64,000 bases of DNA from Haliclona indistincta. Lineage: Eukaryota; Porifera; Demospongiae; Haplosclerida; Chalinidae. This document shows, in pieces, positions 1 through 14,700 of this stretch (positions within the stretch are counted from its first letter, which is position 1; each line of letters starts with the position of its first letter). The stretch covers positions 4,955,754 to 5,019,753 of the forward strand of contig OZ024792.1 of NCBI GenBank assembly GCA_964017065.1. The letters are read 5' to 3'. The translations under genes were made by a program, and so were the position numbers. Below the pieces are notes generated by a model. It did no database searches, was not told where the DNA came from, and saw only the letters and a program-made list of their open reading frames with translations.

Positions 1-1980
1 GATCGACCTGATGTTTCGCTTGAGGAGAAGAAGAAGCAAGTCGATGGAATCCTAGGGCTTGTCCTGCCCTGCAACCATGTACTTCATGTGACTTTCCCGA
101 TCCACATGGATAACGGAGAGATGAAGCCAGTGCAAGCCTGGAGAGCACAGCATTCTCACCACAGAACACCAACCAAAGGAGGTACCAGGCTGTTCTTGTT
201 ACTGATTCATAACTCACTGTTTTTCACAGGTATTAGATTCAGTTTGGATGTGACCGAGGATGAGGTTAAGGCACTCTCAATGCTGATGACCTTCAAGTGT
301 GCTATGGTGGATGTACCATTTGGTGGAGCCAAAGGCGGAGTCAAGATTAATCCTCGTGAACATTCTGTGAGTCATGTCTCTGCAGCATTGCACTAATTCT
401 GTTTCTCTCGTAGGACGGGGAACTTGAACGTATCACTCGTCGATTTACCATGGAGCTTGCTAAAAGAGGCTTCATTGGACCGGGACTGGATGTACCAGCT
501 CCTGATATGGGTACTGGGGAAAGAGAGATGAGCTGGATAGCTGATACTTACTCTATGACTCATGGTTTGTGCATTGTCACATGTTAGTATGATAAGCTAC
601 TGTCCTACTAGGTCACTCTGATATCAATTCTCATGCGTGTGTCACTGGTAAACCCATTGCTCAAGGTGGTATTCATGGACGAGGGTCAGCCACTGGAAGA
701 GTAAGCTTCTGCCCATCTATTAGTTGTCTATGCCTTGTTGCTCTATTAGGGAGTGTTCTACTCTATTAGAAGTTGCCTCGATGAACCATACTACTGTTCA
801 CAAATTGGTTTAGAACCTGGGATCAAAGGAAAGACATTTGTTGTACAGGTACGGTCATACAACTACTACTGATAGTAGAATGATTGTGATGCTTATTTAG
901 GGATTTGGCAATGTTGGGATGCACACCATGCGCTATTTACATCGCAATGGAGCCAAGTGTGTTGGTGTCATGGAGTATGATGGCAACATATATAATCCTG
1001 AAGGAATTGATCCCAAAGAACTAGAGGAATACAAAAAGGTTGTTTATTGTTGCTTGTACACGTACTGGTATGTACTTACTGTGTTTTATTGTACACAGTT
1101 GAATAAAACCATCATGGGATTCCCTGGTGCAAAACCCACTGAAGAGAATCTTTTAGAAGCAGATTGTGACATACTTGTACCAGCAGCTGGTGAGAAACAG
1201 ATTACTGCTGCAGTTGCTCGTAATATCAAGGCCAAGGTTTGTGTTCTGTTTATAGAACGTCACTGTGAGTGTTAACTGTACTCCAGGTTATTGCAGAGGG
1301 TGCTAATGGTCCCACTACCATTGCAGCTGAGAAGATCCTTCAAGATAAGCATGTGCTCATCATTCCTGTTAGTAGGATCTCAGTGGTGTGTACAGCTCAA
1401 TAATGGTCCATTGCTTTCTCAGGACATGTTCTGCAATGCTGGTGGTGTCACTGTATCCTACTTCGAGTGGTTGAAAAATCTCAATCATGTCAGCTTTGGT
1501 AGACTTACCTGGCAGTATGAAAAGGACTCAAACTATTATCTTCTAGGTTAGTAGCTGATATACCGCCATAATGTGTGATGTGTTGCGGCCCATAGATAGT
1601 GTACAGCAGAGTATCGAGCAGCGATTGAAAGCTGTAGATCCTCGATTTGGCAATATTCCTATTGTTCCCTCTGATGAGTTCAAGAAGCGAATTGCTGTGA
1701 GTATTATTATTGCATGGTGATCTCTATTGTAGCTCCTTGTAGGGGGCATCTGAAAAGGATATTGTCAACTCAGGGCTTGAGTATACAATGGATAGGTCAG
1801 CTAAGGTATGTTATTCTTTGATGTGGTATGTGGTTCACCTTGCTATGATTACTTCCACAGCAAATCATGAATGCTGTTAGAAAGTACAATCTTGGACTTG
1901 ACTTACGCACTGCAGCCTATGTTTGTTCGTTGCAAAAGATCTATGAAGTATACCGCTGTGCTGGAATTACCTTCTCATGA
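1..1980 (+). CDS. GLUD1: Glutamate dehydrogenase, mitochondrial (3' part, multi-exon)
   Basis: Oxidative deamination of glutamate to 2-oxoglutarate with NAD(P)+ in the mitochondrial matrix. The N-terminus lies upstream of the window. About 11 short exons read through in one frame. The nucleotide/substrate core includes [16 protein letters not shown] (glutamate-binding lysine region, near 310-350), [19 protein letters not shown] (near 500-550) and the Rossmann motif GFGNVGMHT (near 903). The animal-type antenna segment follows ([18 protein letters not shown] at about 1491-1545, then IPIVPSDEF and GASEKDIV). The C-terminus is [14 protein letters not shown]...GITFS with TGA at 1978-1980. The antenna marks the hexameric, allosterically regulated animal class rather than a bacterial enzyme. 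Introns of about 50-90 bp separate the exons. Nothing looks broken. Identity is very secure; only the 5' end is missing. Confidence 0.95.
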
Positions 1981-2338
1981 ACTGTTCCAGCCGCTATTAT
2001 AATTATAGTGCCACCATGCACTGCTGAACATGTGGCATCAGTCATCCGTCAGTTCAACTAACTCAGCTAGTATTAATTATGTTTTAGACAGATCTATTAA
2101 ATATTGTTGTATCATAGTGGCTTGAATAATACTTGTTCTCTTCTCTAAAGAACTGTTACACTGTATAGCATCGATGCTGCTTTGTTGTTGCAAGTAGCTG
2201 CGCAGCCCGTCCCTCAAAGCAAGAACAGCGTTTACGGAAATCACACGATGGTCTGTTCACGTGACAAATTTGATCGCTCACGTGCAACTGTAAACCATAC
2301 AGTACACCTACTCGCCCGTACTCAACCTGGAGACCAGA
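1981..2338 (+). promoter_or_regulatory. Spacer between GLUD1 3' end and MAP3K start, with two E-boxes
   Basis: The 358-bp gap holds the GLUD1 3' UTR and the presumed promoter of the kinase gene. Two palindromic CACGTG E-boxes lie at 2258-2263 and 2279-2284, two helical turns apart and 55-80 bp upstream of the kinase ATG. No TATA box is obvious. E-box function is inference from sequence only. Confidence 0.4.
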
Positions 2339-5569
<3,231 letters not shown>

Positions 5570-5845
5570 TCAATTATTATTTAATAATCATACACTGCCA
5601 ACTGTCACTGTATTATAGAATCTTTCATTATTATAATCACACGCAATGTAACAATAGCAGTAGCTCATTCATTTGTATGTTTTATAGACCTGCTCTCTCC
5701 TCAGTCACTTGCTGTCAATCACGACAGCTTCTCAATGTTTTGATATTTGCAGTATCTTTTTAACTAATCCTATACATTGTAATGCTAGTGAGGGAATACA
5801 TCAAAATAAGACTAGAATTAATGTCAAAATGATGCAGCAGTCTTG

Positions 5846-8429
5846 TCACATCTGCACAGAGCAAGATTTAGCAGAAGCTAGGGCTGTTGGAGGTCCTGCA
5901 TGTTGAGAGGAATAATGTAAACTATGATAACTAGTATGGATATGGAATGCTGGACTGCATTGTGTGTGCTCAATTGTACTTGACTCCTTACCTAAGTAAG
6001 ATACTAGTTTTTTGGTGAAGTCAGCTTCTGGTCGTACAACCGGCCAGTATGTTATTTTGGTCTTTAGCTTGCTTGGTACGCCATCTTGGTCCAGCACTAT
6101 GGGGATTATGCAGCTGGTCTGTGTGTGTTGCAGTCGATCCAATGCCCTTGCTAGCTCAGCCATACAGTATTCACTCTTTGAAAAATCTTTGGAGAACACG
6201 AATATGATCTTTCTGCTCTTATCGACTGCTTCATTGATGTTGTCCAGTATAGTTCTACCTGCTAGGAAGTCGACATGGTGCCAGCAGATACTGTAGGCAG
6301 GTTGGTGAGACTCCAGCGGCATCTTTACATGTGTGAGGACAAATTCTTCGGCTTCAGTATGGTAGCTTAGGAACACGTCCCACTTGAAACCCTTCACTGT
6401 GTACAACAAAGGTGTTGATTAGAATATGCATTTTCAATACAACTCACTTGGAGGCTCTTTAAGCCTTGCGTAAGAAACACCAAATCTTTTACTGGCTAGC
6501 ACAAGCCCAATAATACTTGCCACAGCCAATATAGCCAGTACAGCTACCACACTACCCGCAGAAATAGCTGCAACATTACCAGATCCTGAGCAATGAAAAT
6601 GAATCAATGAGATACAAATATTATGATAATGTTTAACCTTGTAATCCCAGTGTGATGTTCTGTGAGTGGTTTGTTCCTGGTATGAAGCAGCTGTACTCTC
6701 CTTGCATGTCTCTACTGAACAAGGGTATTTCCAATCGAGAAATCCATTTACAGTTGTCAGCGTCGAAGGTTGTTAGATTTTGAGAGACACCATCAATATT
6801 TTGCACTTCAATGCATGCTGTTCCATTGTTTCGACACCAGTGTGGTGGATGCGACCTGTCCACTCTTTCCGCTAGACAGGTTACAGTGACTAGCGATCCC
6901 TCAGAATGAACCGAATTATTGAATCGCTGAATCAGGAAGTCTTCTTTCGTGTTTATAGTGCAAGCTGTAAGAGATCAAGATATAATGGTTGTAAAAATGA
7001 AATGTAGTGCATCTTTACCGTCAATAGTCACTGTCCTTTCCACGCCGATAGTACTGTGTTCACATCTGTATAATCCGGCTCGCTGCCTCGTCAAGTTAGT
7101 TATTGTTAACTGTGAGATCCAAGCACATGTATTATTATCGTGTCGGAAAGTCTCCTCATATCCATTTCTAGCACCATTCACAAATTGGTATCTTCCATTC
7201 GTCCAATAGAACCATAACGGAGGTGCATGAAACATTGCTAGGTTATTGAATCGGCAGTGCAATGTGACATTGGCTCCTAGAGGATATTCAGTTCTGCTAC
7301 TACCAAGAACAGAGATGGTACCAGTCGCTTTTGCTGTGGTTTCACATTCTATATGACGCAAACAAACAATGATAGAAATCTTACACCAATACTTACTGTC
7401 AGCACGTAAAAAGTAGTGCATTGCATCTCTAAAGCAAGTCTTTCCCAGTGCATTGCTAGCACAGCACACATAGTATCCATTGTAGTCAGTAGACCACACG
7501 TTCACTAACCAACTGCGACGATTTTCACTCAGGTAAACTAAACTTGTAGGCAGCTCTTGCTGTCGAAACTCATCGATGGTTTCAAACGCAGTCCAATTGT
7601 ACAGTGCAGGAGGATTAGCATCAATTGGGCATGACAGTGTTAGGGGCTGTCCCACAACAGCTGAGGGTACTCTTGTCAGGTCAATTTGCCGTGGTTCATC
7701 TGTTGTTTACATATTAGAAAGGATGCTCTTAATAAACATGGAATGTAGAAAGTTTAGTAACACTACTTTGTATGGAGATCTAATCTACTAGGGTTAGTTG
7801 TTGCTAAGCACTCACATGTTATATTGAGTCTGTAATAGTATTCTGAAATAACTGAAGTGTTGGTCGTGCACCTCACCAAAGAGTTGTGATCTGCTATGGT
7901 TACATTTAGTTCAAGAAATTGTGTTTGCTGGGCAATTGGTCTAAAAATAGAATTGGGGAATTGTTGTGAATAGATAAACTCCACTCCAGTAGTGTTCTGT
8001 GAATGGTTTCCACATGGTATCGTGAGTGAATGACCAGAAACTCCCTCACAGATTATGATACCACTCCCTTGCTCCTCCATGCATTGTGGTGAAGGAGGGA
8101 TGGGCTTCTCCAAGTGTTCTGTAAGTGAATAAGTAAACTGGACATGCTTTATATAATAGCAGAGGGAGGTGCTATGGAACCCATGATATCCTCATTGTTG
8201 GGAGTCGGCTGGACTGGATTTAATACTACTGTCCTGCATACATTGTTACATTGCAATATACAGAGCTATTACATTTGTATAATATTATTATTTGCGCTTT
8301 ACAGCGAGTGCATACACAAAGATGTATGCTAGTACATTACTCCACACACTCTCAACACTTACCAGTTCTGCAGCAATTGGCTAAGAACAACAGCAATGTT
8401 AATACCGGTGCCGCAACTCCAGTCTTCAT
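5846..8429 (-). CDS. Ig-domain/TIR transmembrane receptor (sponge Ig-TIR family)
   Basis: Putative innate-immune receptor resembling IL-1R/TLR signalling proteins; sponges are known to have Ig-TIR proteins. The ATG at 8429 opens a signal peptide (MKTGVAAPVLTLLLFLANCC). Four exons each encode an Ig-like or degenerate Ig module: about 8113-7803 (LTIPC...SLVRC), 7700-7398 (LTLSCPID...GYYVCCAS), 7353-7018 (VTLHCRF...AGLYRCEH) and 6962-6640 (VTVTCLAE...GEYSCFI). The next exon (about 6585-6446) gives a TM helix (AISAGSVVAVLAILAVASII). The last exon (about 6396-5846) is a TIR domain: WDVFLSYH (box 1), the CIIPIVLDQDGVP region, and SEYCMAEL containing the conserved Glu. The stop is just after a short Ser/Cys tail. 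Many NxS/T sites occur in the Ig part. The gene is divergent from PNPO, 158 bp away. The number of canonical Ig folds (3 or 4) is uncertain. Confidence 0.85.
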
Positions 8430-8587
8430 TATAAACTCAGCTAATCAGACAAAACTCTGGCCGTATTACAGTCCCTCAATGCAGTCGTGCAAGTGTGCGA
8501 TGCATGCTTGCTTGCGCGCTCCAGCTCCGATCGTAAACGCCACGCCCTCATTATGTGAAGCATGCACGTGGCCACACCCGTACCAAG
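8430..8587. promoter_or_regulatory. Bidirectional promoter between Ig-TIR (-) and PNPO (+)
   Basis: The 158 bp separate two divergent start codons. They are GC-richer than their surroundings and contain a CACGTG E-box at 8565-8570. No other gene fits. That it drives both genes is inference from spacing. Confidence 0.5.
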
Positions 8588-9247
8588 ATGTCTTCTCTGG
8601 GAAATCTGAGGGTTCCTTACAGTTCCACAGTTTTCACTAAAGATCATCTTGTTTCAACGACCGATCCTTTTCTTCAGTTTCGAGCTTGGTTTGATGAAGC
8701 ATTGAAGTGTGATCAGATTACCCAGCCCAACGCAATGAGCCTAGCCACTAGCACTATTGATGGCAAGCCATCTTGCAGGATTGTGCTGATGAAACATTTC
8801 GACGAGAATGGTTTCAACTTCTTCACCAATTTACAGGGCCGAAAAGCCAATGAGCTGGCTGAGAATCCTTTTGCCTCACTGTTGTTCTTTTGGTCTCCAC
8901 TTCACAGACAAATACGGATCGAGGGTCGTGTAGAACCACTTCCTGAAGCAGTGTCTACAAAATATTTTCAATCCAGGCCCATTTCAAGCCAAATTAGTGC
9001 GACTATCAGTCAACAGAGCAAAGTAGTAGAGAGCAGAGAGGAACTGGAGAGGATGCATGCTGAGTTGCACAGCAAGGTTGAGCAGTCTAACGAGCCACTA
9101 CCTCGACCACTGCACTGGGGAGGATTTTGTTTAGTGCCATTTAGCTTCGAGTTCTGGCAAGGACAGAGTAATCGACTACACGATAGGCTTGTGTTTGTGA
9201 AGAGTGATGATGATGATGGTTGGAGATTAAAAAGACTAGCACCTTAG
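8588..9247 (+). CDS. PNPO: Pyridoxine/pyridoxamine 5'-phosphate oxidase
   Basis: FMN enzyme that oxidises PNP or PMP to pyridoxal 5'-phosphate in the vitamin B6 salvage pathway. It is a single exon. The chosen start is ATG 8588 (MSSLGNLRVPYSS). The in-frame ATG at 8555 would add 11 basic residues and lies upstream of an E-box. Family landmarks in order: AMSLATSTIDGKPSCRIVLM (FMN-binding strand), FNFFTNLQGRKANEL, HRQIRIEGRVEPL (phosphate and FMN contacts), RPISSQI, PLPRPLHWGGF, FEFWQGQSNRLHDR (substrate site) and the diagnostic C-terminus RLKRLAP. Length is about 219 aa, close to bacterial PdxH and shorter than mammalian PNPO, which has a longer N-terminus. An acidic DDDD run sits near the C-terminus. 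Confidence 0.94.
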   Translation: MSSLGNLRVPYSSTVFTKDHLVSTTDPFLQFRAWFDEALKCDQITQPNAMSLATSTIDGKPSCRIVLMKHFDENGFNFFTNLQGRKANELAENPFASLLFFWSPLHRQIRIEGRVEPLPEAVSTKYFQSRPISSQISATISQQSKVVESREELERMHAELHSKVEQSNEPLPRPLHWGGFCLVPFSFEFWQGQSNRLHDRLVFVKSDDDDGWRLKRLAP

Positions 9248-10416
9248 CTGCACTTTAGTAGTGTTTAACTACACATGTATAGCTTATTCATCTGTTTCTA
9301 TGAATAATAATTGATTATTAGGCGTGTCTCGATGAGAGTACATGTAGTAGTACATTAATGTGCTGTCTGTAGATGAGAGTGTGTGTGGTTATCTATGAAG
9401 TTTACTGCATTGATAGCTATTGTAAGTGCACTAGCTATACTATCATTTGCTAGCATCACATATATTTTCTGTTCCACCAGTGCCTGACTGTGCAAGACCT
9501 GCTCTGCCTACCAGACCTCTTTAAGTCCTAATACTAGTTCTCATCCCTAGAAGTCTGTTAGTTTATCTTCTTTTAAAAGAGTATCCATCATCTAGTTATT
9601 TAACAAACAACTTTTATATCACCCGAACTCATAATTGTTTTGTCTTAAATTATCTGTTCCTACTATTATTATTATTGTTCTTGCTGTTGTATTTTTATTT
9701 TTTTTGTTATTGTTGTTTTTTGTCCATTTGTTTTTGTTGTTATTGTTGCTTTTTTGTCTGTTTGTTTTGTTTTGGTCTTGTTTTTGTTTTGTTTTTGCTT
9801 TTGGGCGTCTGGCCCTCGTTATTAGCCTCTGGCTATTTGGTCATTGTCCTGCACTATTCTTGTAAACTTGCTTAAAGAAAAAAATCCCTATCGGGCTTGG
9901 GACGCACACTGCAGCAAGGATGTGGTGAGTAAGACAGCCTTGATGTAAAGCAGCTGGAGTAAAATTAGAGATAGAGGAATTAACACTTAGAACAAGTACA
10001 GGAGATGTGAAACGAACATAAGACAGATGATTATGTGGTCTGTAAGTACACTTTCCCAAACTAGGTCAGATTTTTGTATGATCAAATGTGCTGTGGGCTA
10101 GGCTGGGTCAGGCAGTGAACAACTCTTTTTGTCATGCAGCTAGAATTGGAAACCAAAAATCTCTCTACTGACAAGTGACAACTACACCACTGAACAGCCT
10201 GAAATAAATGTTCAAAACATTAAGTGTGCTTCTATGTCGATTTTTTTATCCAGCTAGCTCTATCATACTGTTAAATTTACTAATAAATTCTCATTCAGAG
10301 TTGCTGCGAGCCTGAGCGAGCCCCGCATTGCACACGTTCATCAAGCCTCTCCGTTTCACGCGTGCGTGCGTACGTATACAAAATTCAGTTTTTTGTGCTA
10401 ACATACACAGTTTGCA
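9248..10416. other. Intergenic, low-complexity
   Basis: About 1.17 kb between PNPO and the glycosyltransferase. It contains a T-rich simple-sequence tract (about 9660-9800, TTATTATTGTT and TTTTTGTTGT variants). No credible exon was found; ORFs here are products of the T-rich tract. Confidence 0.6.
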
Positions 10417-11391
10417 ATGGGCTTCTCTCAGGAAAAAAATGTTACAAGAAATCGGTGCCGCAAGATCAAGATAGTTTTGCTGGCGACTGCAATAGCATTT
10501 GTATACGGCGTGTCTGTACTGCTACTCTCTGGTGTATTGGATAGGGACCAAAATCCAGGGTGCAGTTCAGGTAATCTACTTTCATATCGACCTAGAAGAC
10601 CCGGCCCAGAATACTTCCATCCCAACGTGGTGCACTACATGAAACTAGCTGCTGACGTCAAGCAAGGAGACCACGGGACTATAAACTTTATAGAGTACGT
10701 GTCTATGCTGTCTTTTCACTCTTTCCTGAATCCTGACAAAATAATCATACACTCAAACTTGGAGAAATTCTCCGGAAAATACTGGGACATGGTGCAGAAA
10801 TGGACAACCAGTAGAGTAGAATTGCGTAAAATAAGCATACCTTCTACAATTGGTGGAAAGAAATGGAAGTATGTGGAACATGTGGCTGACTACCTGAAGC
10901 TGGTGGTTGTCAAGGAGTACGGTGGAATTGCAACTGACTTTGATGTCTTTGTGCTAAATGGTACAAACATCATTGAGCAGCGGAAAAGAGCTGAATGCTT
11001 TCTCTCATGTGAGGGACTAAACTGTATTACCATCAATGCAGGCTTTTACTCGTGTTCAAAGCAGTCTAAGTACATTGAGAGCTTGATGAACAAGTATGAT
11101 GCTGATTATCATCCTGAAGAATGGCTGTACAATGCTGGCTATGTCCCTACCGAGATGCTGGTACGTGGAAATGAATGTCACAATGTGTACGTTGATTACA
11201 CGATCGTTGGTGATCCATACGGTGCTGACGATGCCAGCCATTGGCTGAAATCTAATGGTGTTGACTGGAAAAATCGATCAATACTTCACATCATTGTGAG
11301 AAATATAGACATAAAACTTGATAGAGAGACCATACTGAATGGGAATTCATCCTTTTCAGAACTAATCAGAACCATCGTTTCTAACAGTTAG
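10417..11391 (+). CDS. Type II membrane glycosyltransferase with DXD motif (Gly_transf_sug-like)
   Basis: 324-aa single-exon gene. A short basic N-terminus is followed by a TM anchor (KIVLLATAIAFVYGVSVLLL, about residues 15-40), typical of a Golgi type II enzyme. The luminal part has HVADYLKLVVVKEYGGIATD followed by FDV. This is the layout of the sugar-binding DXD region of PF04488-type transferases (YLR...GGIYxDxD), here with D-F-D as the metal-binding acid pair. Downstream are NAGFYSCS and NAGYVPTEML blocks. The substrate cannot be inferred. A single exon among multi-exon neighbours could reflect retroposition. TAG is at 11389-11391. Confidence 0.72.
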   Translation: MGFSQEKNVTRNRCRKIKIVLLATAIAFVYGVSVLLLSGVLDRDQNPGCSSGNLLSYRPRRPGPEYFHPNVVHYMKLAADVKQGDHGTINFIEYVSMLSFHSFLNPDKIIIHSNLEKFSGKYWDMVQKWTTSRVELRKISIPSTIGGKKWKYVEHVADYLKLVVVKEYGGIATDFDVFVLNGTNIIEQRKRAECFLSCEGLNCITINAGFYSCSKQSKYIESLMNKYDADYHPEEWLYNAGYVPTEMLVRGNECHNVYVDYTIVGDPYGADDASHWLKSNGVDWKNRSILHIIVRNIDIKLDRETILNGNSSFSELIRTIVSNS

Positions 11392-11450
11392 TATTTTGTA
11401 TGCAAAGTTGTATTGTATCTTTTAACACTTCTTTCATTAGCCACAACTAA

Positions 11451-11596
11451 CAGTGCGTTTACACTATCAACTTCAGAACTGTGCCAGACTGGTGGTTGAT
11501 AGGTTGATAGTACTACAACGACTCTATCAATATCAAACTTTGATTAAACTACAAAAGTCTGGTCCATTTCTAAAGTTGCTAGTGTAAACGCACTAT
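11451..11596. mobile_element. MITE-like inverted repeat, about 146 bp
   Basis: The ends are near-perfect inverted repeats (left AGTGCGTTTACACTATCAAC, right the complement of AGTGCGTTTACACTAGCAAC), enclosing a short AT-rich middle. There is no ORF. A target-site duplication could not be recognised. It lies between the 3' ends of the glycosyltransferase and tafazzin. Confidence 0.75.
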
Positions 11597-11775
11597 GTTA
11601 GCACAATAGCACTGATTTGAACAAACGGTGCACTGATTGTTCACACCAATATCTATGATGAATTATCTCCGAGATTCTAATATTAATTTTGACTAAATTC
11701 TTTTTGGAAGTTAGAACTCAAAGTCGGTGAATAATTTATTGTAGTAAAAATGCAAAAACATTGTAACCAGTTGTT

Positions 11776-14700
11776 CTACAAAGTTCTTCTAGCAACTCGT
11801 GATGTAATGTTCCACTGGTTGTGCAGCTGTTCTGTGTGATGTTTCAGCTCGGTCAGCTTCTCTTGAATGGTGTCTGTGATTTGCTTGCGTATCACGACTG
11901 CACTTGCTTGAGCTGCTTTTTGATTTGCTACCCACTGAGTGAAGTCAATAGGCTCCCCCACTGTCACTGTGAGTTTCTGTGTAAGGGAGGAAACTGATGA
12001 ACATTAGTTAGGTTCCTTTTTACTAAACAAATTTCCTGAACTATCCAATGTTAACTGCTAGAAAAAAAAATAGTGTCATTTTCTAAATCAACCTCAGGAA
12101 GTTATCGTTTGGCGACAATTCAAGCCATGTTGAAAGATTGTGTATGACATTGAGAAAATGACTACATGAAGTTGCTCACTTACAGCTGCTAGCACATACC
12201 TAACTGGATTAGATACTCATAAGTAATAGTCAATACAGCACAAGTTATAGTATAGATCCAGTCATTACATGTACTGTGCAATACATCAGGTGGTAAGTGG
12301 TCAGTTTCTTGAAAATATATTATACAATAGTAAATTCCTTTTCTTCCTGTTGAACTAATCAGTGAAGTGGCTTACTCTATCTTAACAAATCATAAAGAGT
12401 TGGGCAACATCAAAAGTAGTGTTGGCAAACAACACCTTGTCTACCACACTATACTATCAATTACATCATGTATTGAGACTAAGTAACGTCATGAGTGTGT
12501 AGTAAGAACTATAATTTTATTATTAGATCAAAATAGGTAACAGCAATTTCAGGTTACTTAGTAGAGTGTCGTCACTGATGATCAACTGACATTGTGTGAA
12601 CAAGACTACAAAGACTCCATTTTATTAGCTGTTACTCTTTCATCAACGATTCTAAGAAGCCCGAAACTCGCTGAACATGTACCCTATTGGTGTTAACTAC
12701 ATGTATTCAAGATGTGTTTAACTCACTTTGAATAGTCTCGGTATGTACGGAGCATAGTTTGGTAATATCTTGTCCATGCCTGTGTGCCACAGGGGTATTA
12801 CAATGGGTGTGGTCTTGGCTTCAGCTATAAGTCTACTCACACCTTCAGTTGGAGAATGAACATTGAATGATAATAATCAATACTGACCCCATTTTAGTCT
12901 GATATATTCTCCTGTGAGGTTGACTTTTCCTGAAACAGAAATAAAAGTCATTATTATAATGCTGAAAGAAGCAAGTAACTAACATGTACCTTCAGGAAAA
13001 ATATGGACCCACTTCCCTTCATCGAGCTTCTGTAGACAGTAGTTCATAGCTCTCTGGTACACTCCGTCACCTTAGCAACACAATGAGAACTTAACAATGT
13101 TTACCCTGTGCAATAAAGCACCAAAGCAATGCTTTTGCCTCGGTGGAATTTCAAGCAGCTAGCTTAGTGCAGTTTATTTGACAATAGACACTGCAGTGAA
13201 TGTAGCTATAATAGAATTCTGTAGCTATGGAAACTAACTGTCTTGACCACAATGTTGTGACACCTTCAGCCCTAGAGTTGCTGATAACTAGAGTGCTGTA
13301 CTCGATATAAAGTAAAGCTGCAGCAAGACATTAATACTGAGAGACTAGCTGTAAATTTAACAACACAGTAACTACAGCTATATAAATTATTACAATGCTA
13401 CGGGATTCTGATTCAGCTGAGTATATTCAATTATCACACAGCCTACACTAAGCAGGTAGAAGGCCTGAAACAATTTTTAGTATGCAATCAGAAGCCAACA
13501 GTGCTGACCATGTACCACACCTGTCTACATGCAATGTCAGCAGACCATGAGTGGAGTAGCTGCTAGCTTCTTCTCCATACTTGCGCTGCTATACTGTAGT
13601 ATACAAGTAGCTGTGGGCAGTTTTGTCTTCAGAGAAGTCTGCATCACCACCAACATGCAGCCACCCAGGTGAGCAATTCACGCGGTAACTAGCTTTAAAA
13701 TCAAACTTCAAATCCGAGCAAGTATCAATTTCTACCAGTGTTGCTTGTTTCAGTGAATAGTTTTCAGTGAGTGACGAGAAATCGTTGTGACAGACTGACT
13801 GACAGAAATATCACACATAACAGCACTTGCAGCAATTTAATTATGCAATCAGAAGCCAAACAGTGCTGACCACATGGCAGATATTGCACATGTATACACG
13901 ATATACCACGAAGAACAAGGCTGAAAGTAGATAGATGTAGATACACGAGGCAAAGGAAGTTACACGAGAAATATTTCGTGTATAACTAGTTTGACAGCCA
14001 CACCCATTTTAAACATGGCGATCTCGAACTGGACGATTTCTTTTTGCTCTTCCTGGTGTTGCGCCAACAACAAATGAAAGTTAAGTGCAAATTTTTACAA
14101 AGCATACGTGAACAATGAAGGGAAAAACTAGATTTGTGCTTGATCATGGAAAAACAACACTTTTTATGTGTTAATTTCAGTATAATTATGAAAATACACG
14201 AAAGTAGTAAAGTAAATACAAGTATATACACGGATAACATTGATAAGTAAATGTAAAATAGAGAAAAAAGTGCAATGTCTGCCACATGGTGACTTTAGAC
14301 GTGTCTACAATGTCAGGACAAGAGTGAGATTGCCCTAGCCTGCTAGCTTATTCATGTATTTTCTCTGGACTTGTGCTGCTATCATGTAGCATAAATCTAA
14401 CGTACAAGCTACTAGGCAGTCAGCTGTGGGTAGTTTCATCTTCAGAAAAGTCTAGATCGCCATCCCGCCATAACTCGCAAAACAGCTTAGAACTAAATTC
14501 TTATAATAGGGTAGTAATAGTACAGAGGAGAAACACACTAAGATTTAAATAGAAGGAAAAAGACAAAAATAAAACAAAAAAATTCTTACAATTGCTTTTT
14601 TAAAATAATGTCAATTTCTTCCTGTTAAGTAAGTTTTAGCACTTAGTGTTTAGCAAGTGTTGCGCTATACTGCTAACAGACAGAATGACACACACATACA

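Noticed and set aside
9635..9875. Hydrophobic ORFs resembling membrane proteins
   Set aside because: Product of a T-rich simple-sequence tract; no start context, homology or splice support.
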